Below, piece by piece: positions 36,767-46,006 of a stretch of DNA of 64,000 nucleotides (positions within the stretch are counted from its first letter, which is position 1; each line of letters starts with the position of its first letter). Both the position numbers and the translations under genes were made by a program. Below the pieces are notes generated by a model. That model worked only from the letters and a program-made list of their open reading frames with translations. It was not told where the DNA came from and searched no databases. The stretch is from Vulcanibacillus modesticaldus. GTDB taxonomy: Bacteria > Bacillota > Bacilli > Tepidibacillales > Tepidibacillaceae. The stretch spans positions 1 to 64,000 of the forward strand of contig NZ_MIJF01000046.1 of assembly GCF_001730235.1 (NCBI RefSeq), written 5' to 3'.

Positions 36767-38681
36767 ATTGATGGCCAATTTTAATAAAAATATCGAATAC
36801 CTACCTTCTCAACTTTTAAATAGAATTCTGAAGATAAGAAGTGAAGAAATATGGGAAAATGTAATAATAGAATATACAAAGGAAGGTCATCCAATTTGTA
36901 AATATAATACTGGCCAACACATTTTTCACATTAATAGTTCACAGCCAACAATAGAAGCCAAAAACTGGTACCATAATTTAGCAATCGAAGATGCTGGAGC
37001 ACTATTCGTTTACGGATGCGGGTTTGGTTATCCACTATTTGAAATACTAAAACAAAAACAGCCTAATACAATAGTTATCGTATTTGAACAAAATATTTAT
37101 TTATTTGTTGCAATGCTCTACTATTTTGATTTAGAACCAATTTTTAAGACTCAAAAATTTAGATTTTTTGTTGGAAAAATTGAAGAGTTTGCCAGCGAAT
37201 TCCAAGCCCTCTTTTTTACAGACGTCTTTTTATACTCAACTGCACCATATGTCGTTTTCACACCAACTGCACAAAGAAATTTCAAAAATGAATATTTGGC
37301 TATCCATTCTTACATCTTTAAAGAACTTAGTTTAAATATATTTTATCTTGGAAATGATCACTACGATACCTTGTTAGGTTTTCATAACTTAATAGCCAAT
37401 GTATATGAAGTAATAGAAAACCCTTATCTAAGTATTTTAAAAAACAAATATAAAGATGTTCCCGCTTTTATCATTGCTAACGGACCATCACTAGACAAAA
37501 ACATCCATGAATTAAAAAAGATTAAAGGTCGTGGTTTGATTATTAGTACTGAATCAGCTATTATACCACTAACAAAAAATAATATAAAACCAGATATACT
37601 CTGCGTCGTTGAGAGAATCAGAAATGCTTATGAGTTTCATTTTAAAGATCGAAAATATTCTGATGATATCTCATTGTTGGCATTGGCATTAATCGATAGA
37701 AACATCTTCCCCTCCTTTTCAGGACCTAAAATCCCCATTTTTCGTTGTACCGAATCGATTAATCGTTGGATGAATAATATAATTGGCGATAAAGAAAGTG
37801 AACTTGATGCAGGAGCAAATGTATCCCATCTTGCCTTTGAAATCGCTGTTTATCTTGGGGCCAACCCCATCATTTTCGTTGGGCAAGACTTTGCTTACGG
37901 TCTAGATGGGAGAACTCATAGTAAATACTCCGTTTACTATGAAGATATCGGAAAAAAGTCCGTTTCTAAAATCAAATCCAAACCCGTTGTTTATACGGAA
38001 GGAAATGATGGAACACAAATTCCTTCTACACAATTGTGGCTAGATTTTAAACGAGGTCTAGAACGCAAAATCGCTAACTACCCTCACCTTGAAATTCTGA
38101 ATGCAACTGAAGGTGGAGCCAAAATCTATGGTACTACTAAGATAAAACTAAGTACGGCAATCCATAAATATTGTAAAACTAAAATCTCCCTTCGCGTCGA
38201 TCAACTTATTAATAATAATAAAAATAAAATTAATCAATCTGAGCGAACAAAAAAATTTCAAAATCTAATTGATGAACTTTCATTATATGCAGCAAAGTTT
38301 CGCAATCTTTGCCAAGTAGCTATTAAAGGAAATATCCGTTCTAAACAGATGATTGAGCTTTTTGAACAAAAAAAAATAGTAGAAATTATTGACATCTTAG
38401 AAAAGGCCTATGAAGATAATTTTAAAGATTTAAAACAATTTATGACTGATAATCTGTACTATGTTTTTTTACAACAAGTCCTCTTGATCGGTTTTCATAA
38501 AATGAATCGCCTTGGAGTCATCAAATCCCCAGAGAGAGTTAAAAAAGTATTTCTCATTCATGAAGAGTTATTTCATAATTTAAACATAGTTTGTCAAAGC
38601 GTTACCATAAATTTCGAGATGTCCATTGAAAAACTGGAACAAAATTGCTATCACACCCTAAACAAACAAAGCAGTCCCTAG
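36750..38681 (+). CDS. Maf-type nonulosonic acid glycosyltransferase (DUF115)
   Basis: 643 residues. The central DUF115/MAF_flag10 domain is clear: FIIANGPSLDKNIHELKKIK, STESAIIPLTKNNIKPDILC and GANVSHLAFEIAVYLGANP, followed by IIFVGQDFAYGLDGRTHSKY. An N-terminal Rossmann-like region (ALFVYGCGFGYPLFEILK) and a helical C-terminal region surround it. In flagellated bacteria Maf proteins attach pseudaminic or legionaminic acid to flagellin in the cytoplasm. No flagellar gene is present in this window, while complete pse genes and Ser/Thr-rich proteins lie next door. A different acceptor is therefore plausible. Three sugar-related and two helper-like genes flank it. Confidence 0.88.
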   Translation: MEKKDELMANFNKNIEYLPSQLLNRILKIRSEEIWENVIIEYTKEGHPICKYNTGQHIFHINSSQPTIEAKNWYHNLAIEDAGALFVYGCGFGYPLFEILKQKQPNTIVIVFEQNIYLFVAMLYYFDLEPIFKTQKFRFFVGKIEEFASEFQALFFTDVFLYSTAPYVVFTPTAQRNFKNEYLAIHSYIFKELSLNIFYLGNDHYDTLLGFHNLIANVYEVIENPYLSILKNKYKDVPAFIIANGPSLDKNIHELKKIKGRGLIISTESAIIPLTKNNIKPDILCVVERIRNAYEFHFKDRKYSDDISLLALALIDRNIFPSFSGPKIPIFRCTESINRWMNNIIGDKESELDAGANVSHLAFEIAVYLGANPIIFVGQDFAYGLDGRTHSKYSVYYEDIGKKSVSKIKSKPVVYTEGNDGTQIPSTQLWLDFKRGLERKIANYPHLEILNATEGGAKIYGTTKIKLSTAIHKYCKTKISLRVDQLINNNKNKINQSERTKKFQNLIDELSLYAAKFRNLCQVAIKGNIRSKQMIELFEQKKIVEIIDILEKAYEDNFKDLKQFMTDNLYYVFLQQVLLIGFHKMNRLGVIKSPERVKKVFLIHEELFHNLNIVCQSVTINFEMSIEKLEQNCYHTLNKQSSP

Positions 38682-38701
38682 AAAGGGAGCTGCTTTGTTT
38701 G
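38664..38701 (+). terminator. terminator of the maf operon, containing the stop codon
   Basis: CAAACAAAGCAG pairs with CTGCTTTGTTTG, with an inner TCCC/GGGA pair. The TAG stop of maf lies in the loop region. The T-rich tract after it is weak. Confidence 0.7.
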
Positions 38702-38729
38702 CTTTGATAGAAATATACAAATGTTTTAA

Positions 38730-40241
38730 TTATATATTTAATTCCTTCAATAACATATAAAGCACTTTTGCTGCCTCAGCACGAGTTGCGAGTTTCCCCG
38801 GTCCAAAAGTTCCATCGGGAAAACCATTTATTATCTGTTTTGATGTGGTCAATGCTATAGCATTTCTGGCCCATTGTGGAATTTTTTCCTGATCAATAAA
38901 TAAAGTTTCCCCATAGTCAGTTTGATCTTTTATTGCCCTTGCAACCATCACCGCCATCTCAGCTCTTGTAATATTTTTATACGGTTTAAAAATTAGTGTT
39001 CCATCTTCTTCATAACCTTTGATTAAGTTATTTGCAATAGCAATTGCTACATAACTTCTTCCCCACTCTGGAATTTTATTCTCATCTGCAAAATTGATTG
39101 TTACTCCTTCGCTACTTAACCATAATGCCTTAACTAGCATTTTAGCAAATTCTACCCTTGTCACATAATTATCAGGACGAAAAGTTTGATCCTTATAACC
39201 ATTTATAATGTCAAGTGTACTCAGTCTTTCAATATACGGTTTAGCCCAATGATCAAAGACATCTGTGTATAACTTTGGAGAATATCTAAAAACTGCAAAC
39301 TTTCCGAGGCGCTGTATTTGAACACTAATAATATTTTGCTTCGATGTTCCCCCTAGGAAAATCCATCTCCCCAGTTCATCATTATAATAATATATCGCTC
39401 CTTGCTCTCCTTCAGATAATTTTTCATCATAATAATTTATCTTTAGTGTTATCGGTTTTTTAAATGACGCAGGAGTATCGAACGATATTTCAACGATTTT
39501 GCTGATTAAATTCGGTAATTCACTATCATCGGATAAAAACTTAAGTGATACTACACTATCGACCGTTAGGCTACCTGAAGGAATAGTAAGATCAGCACCA
39601 CAGTCACTAGAGATTACCTCATCGTTATCGTTAGAAATATTCTTAGATACTTTTACACACTGATTATTGCTGGTATTATTTGCATTGGCATTTGTGCCTT
39701 TTAATGTCGTATTCGATAAAGAAGTTTCAATTTTATTTACCTGATCATCCACTAATAACGTTAATACTGGATCCCATATTAAATCAGTAGAATTAACTCC
39801 ACCGTTGCGCCAACGAAAATAATATTTGGCAACAACTCCATCTGTTAAAAGCTCTTCTTTAGGTTCACCTTTATAAGACACCGCAAATTTTAATTTAGCT
39901 TTTCCATCAATTTCTTCATTTTCATTTTGAACAATTACCAAATCACCTAATTGATTAGAGAATAAAGCACCTAAATAACCACGGTTAGAGGGCCGTCCCG
40001 TTAAGTCCACAAGTTCAAGTACATTAGGATCATAACTAATTTGGAATTGAATTCCATATAACTTTTGCTTTCCTTTGTAACGAATATTTACTGGAAAAAC
40101 TGATCTTTTTTTAACTTTTGGTGCTACATCAAAGAACAAATCCGCTTTATCTTCAAGATTATTATTTTCAGCAAATACAGTAACGGGAATCATTCCAAAC
40201 AAAATCAAGTAAACCAGGAGGGTGATTAAAAATTTTTTCAT
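38730..40241 (-). CDS. SLH-anchored cohesin-domain surface protein
   Basis: 503 residues. A signal peptide (MKKFLITLLVYLILFGMIPV, then VFAEN) is followed by a cohesin-like domain (about 35-180: VFPVNIRYKGKQKLYGIQFQ, then ISYDPNVLELVDL). A ZU5-like beta segment comes next (about 240-325: KPITLKINYYDEKLSEGEQG). Three SLH repeats close the protein (about 330-500: HWAKPYIERLSTLDIINGYK, then the repeated FRPDNYVTRVEFAKML and KPYKNITRAEMAVMVARAI patterns). The SLH repeats would bind pyruvylated wall polysaccharide. The cohesin could hold a dockerin protein such as the subtilase at 41.6-45.7 kb. It follows its sister cohesin-SLH gene by six bases in one operon. Confidence 0.85.
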   Translation of the reverse strand: MKKFLITLLVYLILFGMIPVTVFAENNNLEDKADLFFDVAPKVKKRSVFPVNIRYKGKQKLYGIQFQISYDPNVLELVDLTGRPSNRGYLGALFSNQLGDLVIVQNENEEIDGKAKLKFAVSYKGEPKEELLTDGVVAKYYFRWRNGGVNSTDLIWDPVLTLLVDDQVNKIETSLSNTTLKGTNANANNTSNNQCVKVSKNISNDNDEVISSDCGADLTIPSGSLTVDSVVSLKFLSDDSELPNLISKIVEISFDTPASFKKPITLKINYYDEKLSEGEQGAIYYYNDELGRWIFLGGTSKQNIISVQIQRLGKFAVFRYSPKLYTDVFDHWAKPYIERLSTLDIINGYKDQTFRPDNYVTRVEFAKMLVKALWLSSEGVTINFADENKIPEWGRSYVAIAIANNLIKGYEEDGTLIFKPYKNITRAEMAVMVARAIKDQTDYGETLFIDQEKIPQWARNAIALTTSKQIINGFPDGTFGPGKLATRAEAAKVLYMLLKELNI

Positions 40242-40247
40242 TATTCA

Positions 40248-41528
40248 TTACCTCACATTAGGCTTAAAATCTAATAATCTTACTAACATCACAGCAACTT
40301 CTGCCCTTGTTGCCTCCTCATCTGGTGCAAATCGGTCTTTACTTCGCCCTTTAATCAATCCATTATGATAAGCGATATCTATCTCCCTTCGTGCCCAATG
40401 TCCTGAAGTATCTGAGAATGGAGATGGATAATCACTAACCTGTAAGTTGAGAGCCCTAACTAAGATAGTAGCTATCTCTGCCCTTGTTATCAAATCCTTT
40501 GGAGCGAAAATCAATCTATTGCCTACCCTTTTTCCATTCATTAACTTATTAGCAACAACAGCTTTTATAGCCTCATCTGACCAACTACCTCGTTTAACAT
40601 CATCATAAGTTATTTCGGTTGTGGTAACTGTTTCGAGTTGTAATACCCGCATTATTACTGTAGCGAATTCTTCTCGAGTCATCTTATCAAATGGTCTGAA
40701 GTTATTATTTTCATCACCATTAAATACGCCAAGCATAGTTAAACGAGCGATAGCTGCAACAGCCCAATCAATTTTTGCTATTTCTTCAAAATCATTATAA
40801 TCTTCAATTTTCTTCTTAGTAGGATAAACAATTTCAATTGGTTCAGGAATTACCACTCCTCCATCTGATGGTGGCTCGGATGGACCAGGATTAGGACTAG
40901 GTGTCGGTTTAGGACTAGGAGGTGGCGTAGGATTCGGTTCTGGAGTTGGATTTGGGTCAGGGTCAGGATTTGGCGAAGGTGGCTCTGGTGATGATGTTTC
41001 TGCTGGTTGCACTGATAATGATAAATTATTGACAGCATGTACAACATTAACCCCAGGATTATCGCTTTGAACAAATAAGGATTTATTTACCGTTATTTCA
41101 ATCGTACCACTTGTTAAAACTTTAAATGGCGCTGAAAATAAAATTCCATTGCCCGTAAATGGCTCTGTACCTTTATAAATACTTGCTGCAAAATGTAATT
41201 TACCTTCATTAAGGTTGTCCTTCACAACAACATATTGATTTTTTTCCCAATTTGAAAAAATATCACCCAGTTCAACTTTAGAGGATTGCGGTTCAAGAAC
41301 ATTTGGATCAAAGAGGATTTCAACTTCAAACGATGAAATATTCTGATAATCATTAACAAAACCTAGCAATTCAGCTGTTAAGGTAAAAATTTCTCCCTCA
41401 CGTAGCGCGTCTTTGTCATCTATTATATTAAGGGTAGGTAAAGTTTCTGCACTAGCACTAAGTGGTAATAAAGAGATAATCAGTACACTTATCAGGATGA
41501 TTAAAAATGATTTTTGCACCAACGTCAT
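40248..41528 (-). CDS. SLH-anchored cohesin-domain protein with Pro-rich linker
   Basis: 426 residues from ATG 41528 (AGAGGTGAAAAGG in front). After a signal peptide ending LPLSASAET comes a cohesin-like domain (about 30-170: ISSFEVEILFDPNVLEPQSS, IFSNWEKNQYVVV). A Pro/Asp/Asn/Ser linker of about 45 residues follows (PSPNPDPDPNPTPEPNPTPP). Three SLH repeats form the C-terminus (FRPFDKMTREEFATVIMRVL, KDLITRAEIATILVRALNL, DEEATRAEVAVMLVRLLDF). The long linker would project the cohesin away from the wall. It stands between the dockerin subtilase and the second cohesin-SLH gene. Confidence 0.87.
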   Translation of the reverse strand: MTLVQKSFLIILISVLIISLLPLSASAETLPTLNIIDDKDALREGEIFTLTAELLGFVNDYQNISSFEVEILFDPNVLEPQSSKVELGDIFSNWEKNQYVVVKDNLNEGKLHFAASIYKGTEPFTGNGILFSAPFKVLTSGTIEITVNKSLFVQSDNPGVNVVHAVNNLSLSVQPAETSSPEPPSPNPDPDPNPTPEPNPTPPPSPKPTPSPNPGPSEPPSDGGVVIPEPIEIVYPTKKKIEDYNDFEEIAKIDWAVAAIARLTMLGVFNGDENNNFRPFDKMTREEFATVIMRVLQLETVTTTEITYDDVKRGSWSDEAIKAVVANKLMNGKRVGNRLIFAPKDLITRAEIATILVRALNLQVSDYPSPFSDTSGHWARREIDIAYHNGLIKGRSKDRFAPDEEATRAEVAVMLVRLLDFKPNVR

Positions 41529-41608
41529 CCTTTTCACCTCTTTCATATTTTCTGATCAATTACTATATTTTGATGATAGGGTAGCCAGTGACTACCCCAT
41601 CTATTTGA

Positions 41609-44600
41609 TTAGTTCTGCAGTGAAGATAAATCTAGATCTTCAGGCATCTCAAGTAATGGTGTAGTATTAACTTCAGGAACTAACTGATTTATCATCGCAA
41701 AGTTACTTGTTACGAATGAAAGATCTAAAATATCAATCTGTCCATCCTGATTTAGATCCCCATTACCAGCTTGTTCATTTGGCCATAGCCCATCAGTTTT
41801 CTCCATTCCGAAAAATCTAGCTACAGCAACAACGTCCCAAATATCGATGACATCATCACCATTAACATCTCCAGCTAACTGAAGTCCGAAGTCCACTACA
41901 ATACTTGCTGGTTGCAATACACCTTCAACTTCTACTTGGGCTTGAACATCTTCAAGAACAGAACGGAAGTGTCCTGGAACTTTTAATTCTAAGTTGAATT
42001 GTTCAAATGGTGAAACTCGTTCAAATACAAATGTTCCGTCAGGGTCAATCATTCCATTTACTAACTCACCTTTATCATTTACGGAAGTTAAAGTTGCCCC
42101 AATTGCAGTGAAATCAACTTCAGAGTTTAATTCATCGTCCACCATAAATGCTTCAGGTAACATTACTCCACTCATTGTTAAAGTTGATAATAATGTAACT
42201 TCAGCATTAGAAGTTGTTTGTGGCAGGTATTCTACTAAATCTTTGTTTACAAACTTAGCATTTTGTGCAACAAAGGTAAACTGCTCATCTAGGTTTGTAT
42301 AATCATTAGCGACATTAAATGTGACTTTTAATAATTGATTCTTGCCACTTAGACCTTCAACTTCATTTTTATAGGCTACACCTACAGTAACTAATTTTAA
42401 GCCATCATCAGTATAGCCAAGATCTTCATTTACCAGCTCAACAACCCCATCTTCACCAGCTCCAGCCATAAATGCTTCTGATGGAGTTACGCTTTCTAAA
42501 GTGAAAACAGAGTCATCATAAGCTATTTCAACTTGAGCTCCAACTAAATTATCTACACCATCAGCAACTAAACTCACTTCATAAGTACCACCTATGTCCG
42601 CTTCGGTAGTTCCTTCAAGTTCAGCTGTTTTAGGATAATTTAGAACAAAACTTGTCTCGCCAGTATTACCAGCAATGTCGGCAGTATAGAATGTTAAATT
42701 AGTATCGCCCTCCGGTAAATCCGATAATGTTAATAAGAAACTACCATCTTCATTAAGACCAACTTCACCTACTTCAATCATCGTTCCATCTTCAGCATAA
42801 ACATCATAAGTGACAGCTACTTTATCTAACTCTTCAAACAGCACATACATATCTTCCACATTTCCCTCAAAAGTAAATGAGCTATCATCAACGTTGAAAT
42901 TATCATTTCCCGATTGAATAGATGGTGCTACTGTGTCAACATAGAGATCATTCCACACAACATAACTTCCTTCTTCATCAAACCCATACCAATCAAGGGT
43001 ATAGAAGCCATCTCGAAGGGTTTCGTATTCATCTGTGCGGAAATCGTAGTACGTTCCATCCCAATCAGGTATGACCCAAAAACCTGGTGGAATGGTATCT
43101 TCGCCTTCCCAGTAAGCTATTTCACCAATGTAACCATAGTTATAACCTTCGTAATATGCAATTGGGTCCCAAACTAGTAGCATCTGACTGTCCATCTCTG
43201 AATAAATTTCTACATAAATACCTGTGGTATCTAGGATACCATCACCATTTGGCGAGAAATCTTCGGGATATTGGAATACCTCTCCAAATCCCTTTGGCAT
43301 ATCAATATCGCCAACATAGACAACAAATGGTACATGAACAGAATTTCCATTTTCATCTGTGAAATAAATATATCCCTGATATTCATCTTGTTGAGCTAAA
43401 GTATGGTCGACGAACATTTCTGCTGTTACTTCAACTTGACCATTTGCAGGAACAGTTATGTTCTCTTGATCAACAGTTAAAGTAACACCTGTTGTATCCT
43501 GATTTAAAAATTGGATATCAACAGTATAGGAATGCTCATTACCATCAACATTTTTCAAGAGGATAGTCTTGGTATCATTAAAATCAGCATCTAATGGCGC
43601 ATGACCAAAGCTAATACTTCCCGTAATGTCATCCATTTCTGTCAATTCACCATCAACCGTAAATTCTGTCTTATCTAAAACTTCTACTAATACTGGTGTG
43701 GTTACAGCCTCTAATCCTTGTACCCTTCCAGATCCTTGTTGAAATACCGTATACTCACCAAAATCTCCGATCAAAGTTGATGTATTCATTAAAGCCGCTT
43801 TAACATCAAATGGCGAATAATCAGGATGAGCCTGTTTAACTAGTGCTGCTAATCCTGCTACGTGTGGGCTTGCCATACTGGTTCCTTGATAACGTTCATA
43901 AGCATTTGTATAATCTCCGCCGTAAGCAGCAACAGTTGAACGAATTGATACACCCGGTGCAAGTACATCCGGCTTAATATCTAATGTTTTCTTAACTGGA
44001 CCACGAGAACTGAATGAAGCTAATTCATCCCCTAAATAGCGTTCATTAGAAAACCCGGTTAATGTAAAAGTAACAAGATCATTATCCATCGCTTTATATA
44101 TAGTTGATGATTTAACCTTTTCCTTTGACTTAATTGGTTGAGCTTTTTCAATCACGCCTGGTTTTTCTTGAATGGGTTTGTTTTTTTCTATTTTTAGATT
44201 CTCGTTATTAACTTTGATTAATGTTGGTGTAGAATTATTATTATTGATCATTTCTAATAGAGCTCTACCCTCATCTCCGCGCATATCAAATGTCGGTATG
44301 AAGTTGACTGAATCACCCAAATAATAACCAATGTGATCATCCAAGCCATCACGGTTAAACATCAAAATTGCCACAGCACCCGCTGCTTTTGCATTAGCAA
44401 TCTTGTCAACAAAAGGGATTTCTCCACGTTTCACAAAAGCTATCTTACCTGTTAAATCAAGCCCCTCAAAATCTTCTGGATATGCTAACCCAACATATAC
44501 CATTTCTAGCGGTTGATTTAATAAAGTTTGATAGTCTTGTGTCGGATCATAAGCCATTATACGTAAATCATAGGTTAAATTTTCATCTAACGATGAAACA

Positions 44601-45724
44601 CCTGTTGCTAATGGACGGTCACCAGGCGGTGTTGATGCACCTACAGTTATTGCATAGGCCGATGCAGCTGGCGAACCAATAGTCCAACGATTAGGACCAC
44701 TATTACCAGCGGAAGTAACAGCGATTGTTCCTGCTAGCATCGCATTATTTAAAGCTACGGACGTTGGATAATCTGGATCATTTAGATCATTTCCCAATGA
44801 AAGATTAATAACGTCCATGCCATCAACAACAGCTTGCTCAATTCCACTGATAACATCATCACTAGTTCCAGACCCTCCGGGGCCTAGTACACGATATACA
44901 TATAAATCTACTTCAGGTGCAATACCATAGATTCCATTATCTTGTACATGTTGACCTGCAATAATACCAGATACATGTGTACCATGACTTGTAGCTTCAC
45001 CAGCTGGATTGCCTGGTAAAGTTTCGTATGGGTCAGGATCATCATCAACAAAATCATAACCACCGACATAAGCATCAACTAAATCTGGGTGATAGTAGTC
45101 AATGCCAGTATCAATAACCCCAACTTTAATCCCTTCACCTTTATATCCAAGATCCCATATAGCAGTTGAACCAACAAATGGCCCACTTTCACTCATCATC
45201 GGCTTCGTCTCAATCGGTAAGGCATAATACTCAACTACCGGATAAATTCCTTTAACGTTTTTAGCTTTTGCTAACATTGGGATTGATTTTCCGGGAAGTT
45301 CGACAACCACTCCATTAAATACGTATTGGTACTCCTGCACTACTTTTGCAGGTAACTGTAATTTTTTTAGTGATGAAGTAAATTCTGCTTGTGCGTTGGA
45401 TATTTTATTTAGTACTTGTCTTTCATCAACTTTAGTAAATGAAAATCCATTTTGTTCTTGAATATTTCGTTCAACACTGATTGGATTTTGATCTAACTCA
45501 ACTATTACTCTTATAAATTTATCAGTCTTAGTATCAATACTGGGTGATATGAATACTCTTTCTAATGGTTTTAGATTCACTAGGTTCTTATTAATGAAGT
45601 CGCTCACGTCAACGCGTGGCTTATCCACTTTTGGTGCTGCTTGTGCGTTGATGGGAATTAATGAAACTACCAACAACAAAGTTAATAACAAGCTGAAAAA
45701 CCTTTTACCCATTCCTTGTTTCAT
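41609..45724 (-). CDS. cell-surface subtilisin with cohesin-like domain and C-terminal dockerin
   Basis: 1371 residues. Signal peptide (MKQGMGKRFFSLLLTLLLVV, ends NAQAA), I9-type propeptide (about 65-165), then an S8 catalytic domain with Asp205 (GVIDTGIDY), His250 (SHGTHVSG) and Ser616 (GTSMASPHVAG). A PA domain is inserted before the Ser (LTGKIAFVKRGEIPFVDKIA). Fn3-like beta domains follow. Then come a cohesin-like domain (about 1060-1190: VGAQVEIAYDDSVFTLESVT), a carboxypeptidase-regulatory-like module, and a dockerin with two calcium loops, DVNGDDVID at 1286 and DLNQDGQID at 1323. Layout up to Fn3 is Vpr/lactocepin-like. The dockerin is unusual for this family and pairs logically with the two cohesin-SLH proteins downstream. 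Strong Shine-Dalgarno TAAAGGAGG. Confidence 0.92.
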   Translation of the reverse strand: MKQGMGKRFFSLLLTLLLVVSLIPINAQAAPKVDKPRVDVSDFINKNLVNLKPLERVFISPSIDTKTDKFIRVIVELDQNPISVERNIQEQNGFSFTKVDERQVLNKISNAQAEFTSSLKKLQLPAKVVQEYQYVFNGVVVELPGKSIPMLAKAKNVKGIYPVVEYYALPIETKPMMSESGPFVGSTAIWDLGYKGEGIKVGVIDTGIDYYHPDLVDAYVGGYDFVDDDPDPYETLPGNPAGEATSHGTHVSGIIAGQHVQDNGIYGIAPEVDLYVYRVLGPGGSGTSDDVISGIEQAVVDGMDVINLSLGNDLNDPDYPTSVALNNAMLAGTIAVTSAGNSGPNRWTIGSPAASAYAITVGASTPPGDRPLATGVSSLDENLTYDLRIMAYDPTQDYQTLLNQPLEMVYVGLAYPEDFEGLDLTGKIAFVKRGEIPFVDKIANAKAAGAVAILMFNRDGLDDHIGYYLGDSVNFIPTFDMRGDEGRALLEMINNNNSTPTLIKVNNENLKIEKNKPIQEKPGVIEKAQPIKSKEKVKSSTIYKAMDNDLVTFTLTGFSNERYLGDELASFSSRGPVKKTLDIKPDVLAPGVSIRSTVAAYGGDYTNAYERYQGTSMASPHVAGLAALVKQAHPDYSPFDVKAALMNTSTLIGDFGEYTVFQQGSGRVQGLEAVTTPVLVEVLDKTEFTVDGELTEMDDITGSISFGHAPLDADFNDTKTILLKNVDGNEHSYTVDIQFLNQDTTGVTLTVDQENITVPANGQVEVTAEMFVDHTLAQQDEYQGYIYFTDENGNSVHVPFVVYVGDIDMPKGFGEVFQYPEDFSPNGDGILDTTGIYVEIYSEMDSQMLLVWDPIAYYEGYNYGYIGEIAYWEGEDTIPPGFWVIPDWDGTYYDFRTDEYETLRDGFYTLDWYGFDEEGSYVVWNDLYVDTVAPSIQSGNDNFNVDDSSFTFEGNVEDMYVLFEELDKVAVTYDVYAEDGTMIEVGEVGLNEDGSFLLTLSDLPEGDTNLTFYTADIAGNTGETSFVLNYPKTAELEGTTEADIGGTYEVSLVADGVDNLVGAQVEIAYDDSVFTLESVTPSEAFMAGAGEDGVVELVNEDLGYTDDGLKLVTVGVAYKNEVEGLSGKNQLLKVTFNVANDYTNLDEQFTFVAQNAKFVNKDLVEYLPQTTSNAEVTLLSTLTMSGVMLPEAFMVDDELNSEVDFTAIGATLTSVNDKGELVNGMIDPDGTFVFERVSPFEQFNLELKVPGHFRSVLEDVQAQVEVEGVLQPASIVVDFGLQLAGDVNGDDVIDIWDVVAVARFFGMEKTDGLWPNEQAGNGDLNQDGQIDILDLSFVTSNFAMINQLVPEVNTTPLLEMPEDLDLSSLQN

Positions 45725-45881
45725 TTTTTTCCTCCTTTAATTTTTTCTCGATAGCCCTTCCCCCTTTCAACCAGTCTGGAAACTCAAAACTACTTTCTAA
45801 TAGTCGGTTTTTCACTCTTTGAACCTTACTATTTAGAATGTAGCCGTAAGATTCCGCCAAATGGTAAGAGGAAAAACCATC

Positions 45882-45890
45882 TATTGTATG
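45882..45890 (-). promoter_or_regulatory. possible sporulation sigma factor -10 element in the subtilase leader
   Basis: On the minus strand the site reads CATACAATA, which contains the sigma-E -10 consensus CATACAAT and also fits sigma-K CATA-N3-TA. I could not find a good -35 at the right distance. It would give a leader of about 155 bases. In that leader GGTTTTTC and GAAAAACC, about 70 bases apart, can pair. Confidence 0.3.
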
Positions 45891-45949
45891 GATATGAAGC
45901 AAAGTACAAGATATGACTATTTTTAAAACTTATAAAAATTTAAAATAAA

Positions 45950-45980
45950 CACAAAAAAAAACCGCAATTGAGCGGCCCTT
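45950..45980 (-). terminator. terminator of the 12-residue-repeat protein gene
   Basis: CCGC-AATTGA-GCGG with a run of nine A on the plus strand, which is a T run at the correct side for minus-strand transcription. It lies about 30 bases after the stop at 46007. Confidence 0.8.
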
Positions 45981-46006
45981 TTATTAAATCTATTAATTTT
46001 TTATGA

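Noticed and set aside
36201-38681. Reading the maf operon as part of a flagellar cluster
   Set aside because: No flagellin, FliD, FliS or other flagellar gene occurs in the window. The neighbours are sugar and surface-protein genes.
40850-41074. Minus-strand frame overlapping the Pro-rich linker of the cohesin-SLH protein
   Set aside because: Out-of-frame reading of the linker repeats.
45705-45902. 65-codon frame with TTG start before the subtilase gene
   Set aside because: It has no ribosome site, overlaps the real start and Shine-Dalgarno of the subtilase, and resembles no protein I know. The region is better read as a leader.
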